64,000 nucleotides of DNA from NCBI RefSeq assembly GCF_900111125.1, contig NZ_FOGE01000004.1, positions 62,001-126,000 of the forward strand. Reading direction: 5' to 3'. Positions 34,400 to 43,353 of the stretch are shown here, piece after piece. Source of the stretch: Sphingobium sp. YR768 (GTDB lineage: Bacteria; Pseudomonadota; Alphaproteobacteria; Sphingomonadales; Sphingomonadaceae). Below the pieces are notes generated by a model that worked only from the letters and a program-made list of their open reading frames with translations, was not told the DNA's origin and made no database searches. The translations under genes were made by a program, and so were the position numbers. The number at the start of each line of letters is the position of its first letter. Position 1 is the stretch's first letter.

Positions 34400-34480
34400 G
34401 GAGAAGCCGACCCAAGGTATAATGGAGCGCCGCGCCCCCTGTCCCTAGCCTTCCCGCTAAAGAAGACAGGGAGAGGCTGT

Positions 34481-36793
34481 GTGAGGATTTTGGCGGCGTT
34501 GCTGGCGGGGAGCGCGATCGCGCTGGTCGGCGGAACGGTCCGGGCGCAGACCCCGGAGGAGGCGGAGACGGCGCGCCAGCCGATCATCGTCACCGCGCCG
34601 GGCGGCGCTGTCGACATCGACGATGCGCTCACCCTGACCGCCGCCGACATCAGCCGCACCGGCAGCCCCGATTTTCTCGGTGCGCTGACCCGCAATTTCG
34701 CCGGCGTCACGCTTCAGGATGCGCAGAACAACCCCTGGCAACCCAATCTCGTCTATCGCGGCTTCACCGCCTCGCCGCTTCAGGGGCAGGCGCAGGGCAT
34801 CGCCGTCTATCTGGATGGCGCGCGCTTCAACCAGCCCTTTGGCGACACGGTGCAATTCGACCTGCTGCCCGAAGCGGCGATCCGCAGTGTCAACCTGCTC
34901 GACAAGAGCGCCGTCTACGGTCTCAACGCCCTGGGCGGCGCGCTGACGCTGGAAACGAAGACCGGCGCAAGCGATCCGGGGCTGGAGGCCAGCCTGTCGC
35001 ATGGCCGCTTCGGCATGACGGAGGCCAGCATCGCCGGCGGCACATCATGGGGCGACTGGAGCGCCTTCGGCGCGTTCCAATATACGCGCGACGATGGGTG
35101 GCGTGCGCATTCGCCCTCCACCCTCTATAATGGCTATGCCGATGTCGGCTTCGATACCGCGACCGGCGGCCTGCATCTGAAGGTCGTGGGCGCGAACACC
35201 GACCTCACCGGCAACGGCGTGTCGCCGGTGGAATTGCTGGTGGCGGATCGGCGCGCCGTCTTCACCTGGCCGGATAACAGCCGCAGCCGCTATGGCCGGG
35301 TCAGCCTGCACCCCTGGGTCGCCCTGTCGGGCACCACCCGGCTGGAAGGCACGCTTTATGCCCAGAAACTGACCCTGCGCACCGTCAATGGCGACGCTGC
35401 CGATATCGAGGGCTGCGAGGAGGAAGAGGAGGGAGGCTATGTCTGCCTCGAAACCGTCGGCAGCGATGCCGAGGAACAGGCCGTCCTGACCGACGCCAAT
35501 GGCAACCCCATTGCCGACACGCTGGGCGGGGAGGGCTATGGCGTCCTCAATCGCGGGCGCACGGCCACGCGGGCGATGGGCGCGCTGGTGCAGCTGATCG
35601 ACAAGCGCACGCTGGGCGCGGGCGAGAATGTCTTCGCGCTTGGCTTCAGCTACGATACCAGCCGCACCCGCTTCGGCACCTCGACCGAACTGGGTGCGCT
35701 GACCGACGACCGCAGCGTCGACGGTCTGGGATCGATCATCGTGCAGGACGATAACGCTATCGCGCCGGTAGGCCTGATCGCCCATACCGATTATTGGGGC
35801 GTCTTCGCGCAGGACCGCCTGCCCATCACCTCGCGCCTGTCTGCCGAAATCGCGCTGCGCTACAACAATGCCCGCATCGTCATGCAGGACCAGATCGGCA
35901 CGGCGCTCAACGGACGCCACCGGTTCGAGCGGCTGAACCCCGGCATCGAATTCGACTATGCCCTGTCGGACGGCCTCAGCCTGCGCGCGGGCTATGCGGA
36001 AAGCAACCGCGTGCCGACCCCGGCCGAATTGTCCTGCGCGGACGAAAATGCGCCATGCAGCCTCACCAACTTCTTCGTCGCCGATCCGCCCTTGAAGCAG
36101 GTGGTGGCCAAAAGCTGGGAAGCAGGGGCGAAGGGCCATGCACAGGCCGGCGGTTTCGCCATCGACTGGCTGCTGTCCGCCTATCGCACCGACAATCGCA
36201 ACGACATCCAATATGTCGCGTCGGAGATTCGCGGTCGCGCCTATTTCCGCAATATCGGGATGACCCGGCGGCAGGGCGTGGAAGCAACGCTGCGCGCCAG
36301 CCGGGGCGGTTTGAGTGCGGGCCTCAGCTATGCCTTCACCGATGCGACCTATCGCGCGCCGCTGACCCTCTCCAGCCCCGCCAATCCGGCGGCGGATGAA
36401 GACGGACTGATCGCGGTGGAACGGGGCGACCATCTGCCCGGCATCCCCCGGCACAGCGCCACCCTTAGCCTCGATTATGCCGGAAAGGGCTGGTCGGTGG
36501 GCGGCGACGTCATTGGCCGGTCTGGCCAATATCTGGTCGGCGACGAAGGCAATGACCAAGCCAGGCTGGGCGGCTATGCTGTCGTCAACCTGCGCGCCAG
36601 CGTCGACCTGATCAAAGGCGTCAGCCTGTTCGGCACGCTCAGCAACGCCTTCAATCGCCGCTACGCGACCTTCGGCACCTTCAGCGAAGTGGACGAGATC
36701 GAGCTGGAAGAAGCCCCCGGCGCCTCCAATCCGCGCGCCTATGGGCCGGGTGCGCCGCGCCGCTGGCAAGTGGGCGTGAAGGCGCTATTCTGA
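34481..36793 (+). CDS. TonB-dependent receptor
   Basis: A 770-residue outer-membrane receptor. The GTG start at 34481 is preceded by GGGAGAGG; the signal peptide runs to about residue 22. The plug holds LQDAQNNPWQPNLVYRGFTASPLQGQAQGIAVYLDGARFNQPFGD and VYGLNALGGALTLETK. The barrel ends in an aromatic residue (KALF). A predicted loop has five Glu between two Cys (residues 312-322), an unusual acidic patch. It lies between paoABC and the quinoprotein-support genes, so a cargo such as PQQ, a metal or a metallophore is plausible, but the substrate is not shown by sequence. Confidence 0.88.
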   Translation: MRILAALLAGSAIALVGGTVRAQTPEEAETARQPIIVTAPGGAVDIDDALTLTAADISRTGSPDFLGALTRNFAGVTLQDAQNNPWQPNLVYRGFTASPLQGQAQGIAVYLDGARFNQPFGDTVQFDLLPEAAIRSVNLLDKSAVYGLNALGGALTLETKTGASDPGLEASLSHGRFGMTEASIAGGTSWGDWSAFGAFQYTRDDGWRAHSPSTLYNGYADVGFDTATGGLHLKVVGANTDLTGNGVSPVELLVADRRAVFTWPDNSRSRYGRVSLHPWVALSGTTRLEGTLYAQKLTLRTVNGDAADIEGCEEEEEGGYVCLETVGSDAEEQAVLTDANGNPIADTLGGEGYGVLNRGRTATRAMGALVQLIDKRTLGAGENVFALGFSYDTSRTRFGTSTELGALTDDRSVDGLGSIIVQDDNAIAPVGLIAHTDYWGVFAQDRLPITSRLSAEIALRYNNARIVMQDQIGTALNGRHRFERLNPGIEFDYALSDGLSLRAGYAESNRVPTPAELSCADENAPCSLTNFFVADPPLKQVVAKSWEAGAKGHAQAGGFAIDWLLSAYRTDNRNDIQYVASEIRGRAYFRNIGMTRRQGVEATLRASRGGLSAGLSYAFTDATYRAPLTLSSPANPAADEDGLIAVERGDHLPGIPRHSATLSLDYAGKGWSVGGDVIGRSGQYLVGDEGNDQARLGGYAVVNLRASVDLIKGVSLFGTLSNAFNRRYATFGTFSEVDEIELEEAPGASNPRAYGPGAPRRWQVGVKALF

Positions 36794-36817
36794 CGGGCAG
36801 ACCAGAGGAGAGAGACT

Positions 36818-37108
36818 ATGACCGCCTATTTCGTCGCCGTCCGCAACAGCATTTCCGACCCGGAGACGTTCGCGACCTATGGCGAGCTTGCCGGGAAATC
36901 CATGGCCGGCCACGCGATCACCCCGCTGGCCTTTTATGGCAAGACGCGGGCGACCGACGGCCCGGCGACGGAAAGCGCGGTCATCGTCGCCTTCCCGACC
37001 TTCGAGGAAGCCGAAGCCTGGTATGACAGTCCCGCCTATCAGGAAGCGCTGGGCTATCGGCTGAAGAGCGGCGACTATCAGACCTTCATCATTCAGGGCG
37101 TAGACTGA
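36818..37108 (+). CDS. DUF1330 family protein
   Basis: A 96-residue protein with the dimeric alpha+beta-barrel DUF1330 pattern: TAYFVAVRNSISDPETFATYGELAGKSM at the N-terminus and AVIVAFPTFEEAEAWYDSPAYQEAL towards the end. It starts 25 bases after the TonB receptor with an AGGAGAGAG site, so it is probably co-transcribed. Members are often found in catabolic clusters with unclear enzymatic roles. Confidence 0.88.
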   Translation: MTAYFVAVRNSISDPETFATYGELAGKSMAGHAITPLAFYGKTRATDGPATESAVIVAFPTFEEAEAWYDSPAYQEALGYRLKSGDYQTFIIQGVD

Positions 37109-37112
37109 AGCC

Positions 37113-38057
37113 TTAGTCCGGTATGTCCACGCGCGGCAGCAGCGCGGCTTCCAGCGCCGGATAGAGATGGGAAACGCTGCGCTGCACTTCATAGCGGGCG
37201 GCGGCCATGGTCGCGAAACGGTCGGGGATGGCGACCTCGCCCGCCTCGACCATGTCCAGCCCGTCGCGCACCGCCTGCGTCAGCGTGGCTTCCAGCCAGT
37301 CGATCCAGTCCCGCGTCTGGGCGATCGCCGCCGTGCCGCCCGGATCGAAGGGGCCATGACCCGGCACCACGCCCTTGTGCGGCAGCGCCTTGAGCCGGTC
37401 CAGGCTGGCGCGCCACTGCGCCAGATCGGCGGTCGGCGTACTGGGCGCCCGATCGTGAAAGACCAGATCGCCCCCCAGCAGCAGGCCGGTCTGCGGATCG
37501 AGCAGGGCAAGGTCCGCGCTGCTATGGCCAGACAGGGCCAGCAATGTCAGCCTGCGCCCGCCAAAATCCTCTTCCGCCTGCGATATGCTCCGTCCCGGCA
37601 GCATCAGGTCGGTGCCGCGCATCCAGTCGCCCAGCAGCCGGTACATGCCATCGGCATAGCCCTGTCCCTCCGCCCGCAGCGCCTCGATCGTGCCGGGCAG
37701 CGCGGCGACGATGGCCGGATCGAACGCCGCCAGCCCCATGCCATGGTCGGGATGCAGATGGCTGACATAGACCCGCACCACCGGCTTGCCGGTCAGTTGC
37801 TCGGCCTGTTGCCGCAGCGCGCGGGCATAACGGACCGACGGACCGCAATCCCACAACACGGTCCCGGCCGGCGTGGCGATGATCGCGATATTGGCGATGG
37901 CGCCGCCATTGCCTGCCTCGATCGGCTCGTCGGCCCCGCGCACCAGCCACAGGCCATCGCCGATCGCTTGCGGTGTGATGGCATAGTCGGCCGCGCGCAC
38001 TGGCGCAGCGATCAGCGTCGCCATCCCGCCGATCAGGGTTCGCCGCGACAGGATCAT
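37113..38057 (-). CDS. Quinoprotein relay system metallohydrolase (MBL fold)
   Basis: A 314-residue secreted metallo-beta-lactamase-fold protein. A Tat-like signal SRRTLIGGMATLIAAPVRAA is followed by the HxHxDH motif in VYVSHLHPDHGMG, LLALSGHSSADLALLD, GGDLVFHDRA and VPGHGPFDPGG, giving a full zinc site. The pairing with a SoxYZ-like carrier and a CXXCW protein identifies the quinoprotein relay (QRS) type seen beside PQQ-dependent dehydrogenases. It probably acts in the periplasm on a carrier-bound intermediate. It overlaps the upstream carrier gene by four bases. Confidence 0.87.
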   Translation of the reverse strand: MILSRRTLIGGMATLIAAPVRAADYAITPQAIGDGLWLVRGADEPIEAGNGGAIANIAIIATPAGTVLWDCGPSVRYARALRQQAEQLTGKPVVRVYVSHLHPDHGMGLAAFDPAIVAALPGTIEALRAEGQGYADGMYRLLGDWMRGTDLMLPGRSISQAEEDFGGRRLTLLALSGHSSADLALLDPQTGLLLGGDLVFHDRAPSTPTADLAQWRASLDRLKALPHKGVVPGHGPFDPGGTAAIAQTRDWIDWLEATLTQAVRDGLDMVEAGEVAIPDRFATMAAARYEVQRSVSHLYPALEAALLPRVDIPD

Positions 38058-38863
38058 CGGCCGCCCGGCATGGGCGACTGGCGCGCGACGGAGAGCGCCG
38101 CCTTATAGTCGCGGCCATTGGTGTCGCGGGCCGCAATCGTCAGCGCGTCGCCCGGCTTGCCGTCGACCATCAGCGTAATGGCCGGGTCTTCGGCGACCGC
38201 TGCCCATATCCCCATCTCGCCCAGCGTCCGGCCGCCCGCATCCTTCACCGCCAGGGCCTCCAGATGATAGGTGGCGATATTGTCGACGAAGCCGGTGTCC
38301 ATCGGATGCCGGAAATTCAGGCGCAGCCGGCTGACCCCGTCCGCCATCGGCCAGGCCTCGCCCCGTATCTCGCCCAGATGGTCGGCCCAGTCGCCCTTGA
38401 CCCGGCTGACCGGCGGCGCGGAACAGCCGCCGCCCGCCGCATCCACCCAGCCGCCCGACACCAGCCACGCGCCGTTCGCCAGTTGCACCGCGCCGCGCAC
38501 CGGCGTCCGCTGGTCCAGCTTGATCCGGGTCGCGACATAGGCGGCGGCATGGGTCGGGCGATAGTCGATCGCGATCGGTATGGGGTTGAGGTCTGCCAGC
38601 AGCATGATGCGGGTGACGCCGGGGATGGCGCGGGCATCGATCGCGACCGGGAAGGATCGCTGATTCTCCGCGATCATGGGAAAGTCCACCTTCACGCGCG
38701 GATCGAAACGGACCGGATCGTCGCCGAACAGCGTGCGCGCATGCACCTGCCACATGGGCGATTCCAACGGGTCTGCCACTACCCGATCAGGCGCTGTCGC
38801 CCTGGCACCGGTCGCGACCCATGCCAGGGCGATCGCGACCCAAAGGCTTGTCTGCCTTTGCAC
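38054..38863 (-). CDS. Quinoprotein-associated SoxYZ-like carrier
   Basis: A 269-residue exported protein with an N-terminal signal (SLWVAIALAWVATGARA). The first part is SoxY-like, with the conserved GGGCSAPP near residue 155 supplying the carrier Cys. The second part is a SoxZ-like domain (LRLNFRHPMDTGFVDN ... YHLEALAVKDAGG). Such fused carriers accompany PQQ alcohol dehydrogenases and QRS metallohydrolases; the true cargo is not established. Divergent from the CXXCW gene with an 80-base shared promoter region. Confidence 0.87.
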   Translation of the reverse strand: MQRQTSLWVAIALAWVATGARATAPDRVVADPLESPMWQVHARTLFGDDPVRFDPRVKVDFPMIAENQRSFPVAIDARAIPGVTRIMLLADLNPIPIAIDYRPTHAAAYVATRIKLDQRTPVRGAVQLANGAWLVSGGWVDAAGGGCSAPPVSRVKGDWADHLGEIRGEAWPMADGVSRLRLNFRHPMDTGFVDNIATYHLEALAVKDAGGRTLGEMGIWAAVAEDPAITLMVDGKPGDALTIAARDTNGRDYKAALSVARQSPMPGGR

Positions 38864-38942
38864 TGTCCTTCTCCCTTGAGCCGGGGTCTATTCTCCTTGG
38901 CCGTCGCTTACCATTGGTCCTTGGTCGTATCGGGAGAGAGAC

Positions 38943-39485
38943 ATGCGTGCCGCCTTGATTATAGCCTTGCTAGCCACCTCACCCGCGCTGGCGCAGGATG
39001 CCCTGTTCGATGCGGACGGCTATCGCATCGCCCATTATCGCGCGCCGGTGCATCAGCCGCCGCCGGGTGTCGGGCGGATCGCGCCACAGGCGGCGGCCCA
39101 GTTGCGGCCGGGGCATGACGCCCTGTTCATCGACGTGCTCCCGGCCGAGGGTGGACATAGGGAAGCGGACGGTCGCTGGCGGCTCGCCACCCCGCATGAC
39201 TCGATCCCCGGCGCCCACTGGTTCCCGGAGGCCGGACGGGGCGATCTGGCGCCGGGCATCGGCGACGGGTTCGCCCGGGGCATCGCCAAGTTGATGCGGG
39301 TACGGCGCGACCGCATGCTGATTCTCTTCTGCAAGGCGGATTGCTGGATGGGCTGGAATGCGGCCCGTCGGCTGCGCGCGGCGGGCTATCGCAATGTCTG
39401 GTGGCTGGCCGAGGGTGTGGACGGCTGGACCGACCTGAAACGGCCGCTTTCCCGCGCGCAGCCCGATGGCGGGGTCGCCCCATAG
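38943..39485 (+). CDS. PQQ-dependent catabolism-associated CXXCW-type protein
   Basis: A 180-residue exported rhodanese-like protein. The signal peptide is RAALIIALLATSPALA. The active region is LILFCKADCWMGWNAARRLRAAGYRNVWWLAEGVDGW, with Cys-x3-Cys-Trp, a variation on the CXXCW loop. These proteins cluster with quinoprotein dehydrogenases and their carriers, as here. It may handle sulfane sulfur or redox transfer in the periplasm. An ATG follows GGGAGAGAG. Confidence 0.87.
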   Translation: MRAALIIALLATSPALAQDALFDADGYRIAHYRAPVHQPPPGVGRIAPQAAAQLRPGHDALFIDVLPAEGGHREADGRWRLATPHDSIPGAHWFPEAGRGDLAPGIGDGFARGIAKLMRVRRDRMLILFCKADCWMGWNAARRLRAAGYRNVWWLAEGVDGWTDLKRPLSRAQPDGGVAP

Positions 39486-39562
39486 GACCAAAGGTCAATT
39501 GTGCGCGCAGCCCCTGTGGCCGCACTCTCCCCTTAATCCGGCCGAGAAAGCCGTTCGATTCC

Positions 39563-40021
39563 ATGGAGAGTGATTTGACTGACCTGCGCATTCCGGCCTG
39601 CTTGCTGACCGCTGCGGCCCTCGCCGTTTCGCTGCCCGCTTGCGCCAAGGACATCATCGTCCACATGAAGAATCAGGGTGCAGATGGCGCCATGGTGTTC
39701 GAGCCCGGCTATGTGAAGGCCGCACCGGGCGACACGATCCGTTTCCAGCCGTCGGACGCCAGCCACAATGCCGAAACCATGGCCAATATGCTGCCCGCCG
39801 GCGCCACGCCGATGAAGGGCGCGATGAACAAGGAAGCGGTGCTGACCGTCAGCAAGCCCGGCCTCTACGGCATCAAGTGCATGCCCCATTATTCGATGGG
39901 CATGGTCGCGCTGGTGCAGGTGGGCAAGGTGACGCCGGCCGACATCGCCGCCGCCAGGGCGGTGAAGCTGCCGCCCTTCGCCGCCAAGCGCATGACCGCC
40001 GCCCTCGCCAAGGTGAAGTGA
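39563..40021 (+). CDS. Pseudoazurin (type 1 copper protein)
   Basis: A 152-residue precursor with a signal peptide ([17 protein letters not shown]) and a cupredoxin domain. Copper ligands are visible: the His in [13 protein letters not shown], and Cys, His and Met in [16 protein letters not shown]. It would carry electrons in the periplasm, plausibly from a quinoprotein dehydrogenase to the terminal oxidase. The ATG at 39563 is used; a TTG at 39575 with GGAGAG upstream is an alternative start. The gene follows the CXXCW gene. Confidence 0.9.
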   Translation: MESDLTDLRIPACLLTAAALAVSLPACAKDIIVHMKNQGADGAMVFEPGYVKAAPGDTIRFQPSDASHNAETMANMLPAGATPMKGAMNKEAVLTVSKPGLYGIKCMPHYSMGMVALVQVGKVTPADIAAARAVKLPPFAAKRMTAALAKVK

Positions 40022-40086
40022 GCGCCCAGCCCCTTTCATTCACAAGGCCCAAATCATTCAGACGCATATCATTCGGGAGTAGAAGC

Positions 40087-41607
40087 ATGTTGCAGCAGGT
40101 GATGGAGCGTTTCGCGGGGAAGACGCTGATCCGCGACCAATATGACAATTATATCGGCGGCCAATGGGTCGCGCCGGTGCAGGGCGATTATTTCGACAAT
40201 ATCTCGCCCGTCACCGGTCAGGTGGTCGGCCGGATCGCACGCGGCACCGCCGCCGATATCGAACTGGCGCTGGACGCCGCACACAAGGCGAAGGATAGCT
40301 GGGGCAAGACCTCCTCGACCGAGCGGTCGAACATCCTGCTGAAGATCGCCGACCGGATGGAGGCCAATCTGGACCTCATCGCGATGGCCGAGACGATCGA
40401 CAATGGCAAGCCGATCCGCGAGACGACCCATGCCGACGTCCCCCTCGCCATCGACCATTTCCGCTATTTCGCGGGTTGCGTCCGCGCGCAGGAAGGATCG
40501 ATCAGCGAGATCGATCATGACACGATCGCCTATCATTTCCACGAACCGCTGGGCGTGGTCGGTCAGATCATCCCGTGGAACTTCCCGATCCTGATGGCGG
40601 TGTGGAAGCTGGCGCCGGCGCTGGCGGCGGGCAACTGCATCGTGCTGAAGCCCGCCGAGCAGACGCCGATGTCGATCCTGGTGCTGCTCGAAGTCATCGG
40701 CGACCTGCTGCCGCCCGGCGTGCTGAACGTCGTCAACGGCTTCGGCGTGGAGGCGGGCAAGCCGCTCGCGTCCAACAAGCGGATCAGCAAGATCGCCTTC
40801 ACCGGTGAAACCACCACCGGCCGCCTTATCATGCAGTACGCTTCGGAAAATCTGATCCCGGTCACGCTGGAGCTGGGCGGCAAGTCGCCGAACATCTTCT
40901 TCGAAGATGTGATGGATGCGGACGATGAGTATTTCGACAAATGCCTGGAAGGCTTTGCGATGTTCGCGCTCAATCAGGGCGAAGTCTGCACCTGCCCCAG
41001 CCGCGCGCTGATCCAGGAATCCATCTACGAAAAGTTCATCGAACGCGCCATCGCGCGGGTGAAGGCGATCAAGCAGGGCAGCCCGCTCGACCCGTCAACC
41101 ATGATCGGTGCGCAGGCCTCGAACGACCAGCTGGAAAAGATCCTCTCCTACATCGAGATCGGCCTTAACGAGGGCGCCGAATTGCTGACCGGCGGCGAAC
41201 GCGCGTCGCTCGATGGCGAACTGGCCGACGGCTATTATGTGACCCCCACCGTACTGAAGGGCCACAACAAGATGCGCATCTTCCAGGAAGAGATTTTCGG
41301 CCCCGTATTGGCCGTCACCACCTTCAAGGACGAAGCCGAAGCGCTCGCCATCGCCAATGACACGCTCTATGGCCTCGGCGCCGGCGTATGGACCCGCGAC
41401 GGAACCCGCGCCTATCGCATGGGCCGTGGCATTCAGGCCGGGCGCGTATGGACCAACTGCTATCACGCTTATCCCGCCCATGCGGCGTTCGGCGGCTACA
41501 AGCAGTCGGGTATCGGCCGCGAAAATCACAAGATGATGCTGGACCATTATCAGCAGACCAAGAATCTGCTGGTCAGCTACAGCCCGAAGGCGTTGGGCTT
41601 CTTCTGA
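40087..41607 (+). CDS. exaC: NAD-dependent aldehyde dehydrogenase, ExaC type
   Basis: A 506-residue cytoplasmic aldehyde dehydrogenase, the same length as Pseudomonas ExaC. It has the cofactor motif [22 protein letters not shown], catalytic Glu in [12 protein letters not shown] (about 263) and catalytic Cys in [13 protein letters not shown] (about 301). It should oxidise acetaldehyde or related aldehydes from alcohol oxidation. It is followed by DUF779, its usual neighbour, and then by FIST/kinase genes, in keeping with an ethanol-oxidation regulon. Confidence 0.9.
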   Translation: MLQQVMERFAGKTLIRDQYDNYIGGQWVAPVQGDYFDNISPVTGQVVGRIARGTAADIELALDAAHKAKDSWGKTSSTERSNILLKIADRMEANLDLIAMAETIDNGKPIRETTHADVPLAIDHFRYFAGCVRAQEGSISEIDHDTIAYHFHEPLGVVGQIIPWNFPILMAVWKLAPALAAGNCIVLKPAEQTPMSILVLLEVIGDLLPPGVLNVVNGFGVEAGKPLASNKRISKIAFTGETTTGRLIMQYASENLIPVTLELGGKSPNIFFEDVMDADDEYFDKCLEGFAMFALNQGEVCTCPSRALIQESIYEKFIERAIARVKAIKQGSPLDPSTMIGAQASNDQLEKILSYIEIGLNEGAELLTGGERASLDGELADGYYVTPTVLKGHNKMRIFQEEIFGPVLAVTTFKDEAEALAIANDTLYGLGAGVWTRDGTRAYRMGRGIQAGRVWTNCYHAYPAHAAFGGYKQSGIGRENHKMMLDHYQQTKNLLVSYSPKALGFF

Positions 41608-41724
41608 CGGCAAGGGCATTTCTCGTCGAAGGCGCTTCCCTCTCCAACTGCCTTCGACGGCGGCGGGCATCATTTTCCCCGATGCCCGCCGCATCGTTTT
41701 TTGGGGAAAGGGAAGAGGATGCAC

Positions 41725-42129
41725 ATGGCTGAACTTCCACCACGGATATTGGCGACGCCCGCTGCGCAAGCGCTGATGCATCGGCTGGCGCAAAGCCATG
41801 GGCCGCTGATGTTCCACCAGTCGGGCGGCTGTTGCGACGGCTCAGCGCCCATGTGCTTTCCGCGCGGCGAATTCAGGGTCGGCGCACAGGACGTGCTGCT
41901 GGGCCATGTCGCGGGCGATATCCCGGTATGGATCGGCGCGGCGCAGTTCGAATATTGGCGTCATACCCAGGTGACGATCGACGTCGTGCCGGGGCGCGGT
42001 GCGGGCATGTCGCTGGAAAGCCCGGAAGGCGTGCGCTTCATCGCCCGCTCGCGCATCTTCACCGATGACGAAAATGCCCTGCTGGAGGCGGCCGGCGAGC
42101 CAGTGCGTGGGGATGCCGCAACGGGATAG
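41725..42129 (+). CDS. DUF779 domain protein
   Basis: A 134-residue cytosolic protein with the conserved HQSGGCCDGSAPMC cysteine cluster, probably a metal or redox site, and GRGAGMSLESPEGVRF further on. DUF779 genes are linked to acetaldehyde dehydrogenase genes in many bacteria. Of two close ATGs, 41725 has AGAGG at a better spacing than 41719. Function unproven; perhaps a redox or metal accessory to the dehydrogenase. Confidence 0.85.
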   Translation: MAELPPRILATPAAQALMHRLAQSHGPLMFHQSGGCCDGSAPMCFPRGEFRVGAQDVLLGHVAGDIPVWIGAAQFEYWRHTQVTIDVVPGRGAGMSLESPEGVRFIARSRIFTDDENALLEAAGEPVRGDAATG

Positions 42130-42210
42130 CGGCACCATTTCCAAGGATGACAACCAGCCGCAAGGCGGTGCATAATCCTGAAAAATCGGGGAAGGCTGCG
42201 GGAGAGGGAC

Positions 42211-43353
42211 ATGACCATGCTAGCGTCGGAGATCGGCTTTGCGTCGAGCCACTCGCCGGACCCGGCGGTGGCGATGGCCGATGTCGCGCGCCAATTGGGG
42301 GATGCCCCGCTGGCCGGCATGCTGCTCTTCTGCTCGCACCGGTTCGATCGTGATGCGCTGGCCCGCGCGGTCAATCGTCATAGCGAAAATATCGTCGCCA
42401 TCGGCTGCACCAGCTCGGGGGAACTGACCGAGGCGGGCTATGACGAAGACAGCCTGAGCGTCATCGGCTTTCCGGCGGATGGCTTCCACCTCGTCTCCCA
42501 TATTTTCGACGATATCGACGCTTTCGATCCCGTCGCCGCGCGGGAGGATATTCGCGCGCTGGCGGCGATCGCCGATCGGGACAGCCGGCATCTGGGCGCC
42601 CAGGTCAATCATGTCGCCCTGTTCCTGGTCGATGGCCTGTCGCACCGGGAAGAATTGCTGACCATGACGATGCAGGATGCGCTGGGCGACATATCGCTGA
42701 TCGGCGGATCGTCGGGCGATGGCCTGGCCTTCCGCGAAACCGCGATCTTTCAGGGCGGGCGCTTTCACCGCCGCGCGGCCGTCATCGCGATCCTGTCGAC
42801 CGCGCGCCCGATCCATGTGTTCAAGGCGCAGCATTATCGCCCCGGCGCGGCCAAGATGGTCGTGACCGGCGCCATTCCGCAGGACCGGATCGTGACGGAG
42901 ATCAATGCCGAACCGGCGGCGCAGGAATATCTGCGGCTGGCGGGCCATGCCGGGGAGGAACTGGGCCTCGCCTTCTACGCCGCGCATCCGCCGATGGTCC
43001 GCGCAGGCGGCGACTATCATGTGCGTTCGATCCAGAGCGCCAATGCGGACGGCAGCCTGACCTTCTATTGCGCGATCGACGAAGGCATCGTGCTGACCGT
43101 GGGCGAACCGATCGACCGCATCGCGGGCATGGAGGCGATGTTCACCGATATCGCAAGCCATGTGGGGCAGGTCGACCGGATCATCGCCTTCGATTGCGTG
43201 CTCAACCGCATCGACGCCGAACAGCGCCAGATCGGCCGTGCCGTGTCCGAACTCTATGGCCGCCACCGGGTGATCGGCTTCAACACCTATGGCGAGCAAT
43301 ATCATGCCCTGCACGTCAACCAGACCTTCAGCGGGCTGGCGATCGGGCGATGA
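42211..43353 (+). CDS. FIST-domain sensory protein
   Basis: A 380-residue protein with N- and C-terminal FIST domains (SENIVAIGCTSSGELTEAGYDEDSLSVIGF; LIGGSSGDGLAFRETAIFQGGR; IIAFDCVLNRIDAEQ; VIGFNTYGEQYHALHVNQTFSGLAIG). FIST domains are predicted to bind small ligands such as amino acids and to feed signalling proteins. The stop overlaps the start of the histidine kinase gene (ATGA), a pair also found in the Pseudomonas ercS'-type cluster controlling ethanol oxidation. Confidence 0.9.
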   Translation: MTMLASEIGFASSHSPDPAVAMADVARQLGDAPLAGMLLFCSHRFDRDALARAVNRHSENIVAIGCTSSGELTEAGYDEDSLSVIGFPADGFHLVSHIFDDIDAFDPVAAREDIRALAAIADRDSRHLGAQVNHVALFLVDGLSHREELLTMTMQDALGDISLIGGSSGDGLAFRETAIFQGGRFHRRAAVIAILSTARPIHVFKAQHYRPGAAKMVVTGAIPQDRIVTEINAEPAAQEYLRLAGHAGEELGLAFYAAHPPMVRAGGDYHVRSIQSANADGSLTFYCAIDEGIVLTVGEPIDRIAGMEAMFTDIASHVGQVDRIIAFDCVLNRIDAEQRQIGRAVSELYGRHRVIGFNTYGEQYHALHVNQTFSGLAIGR

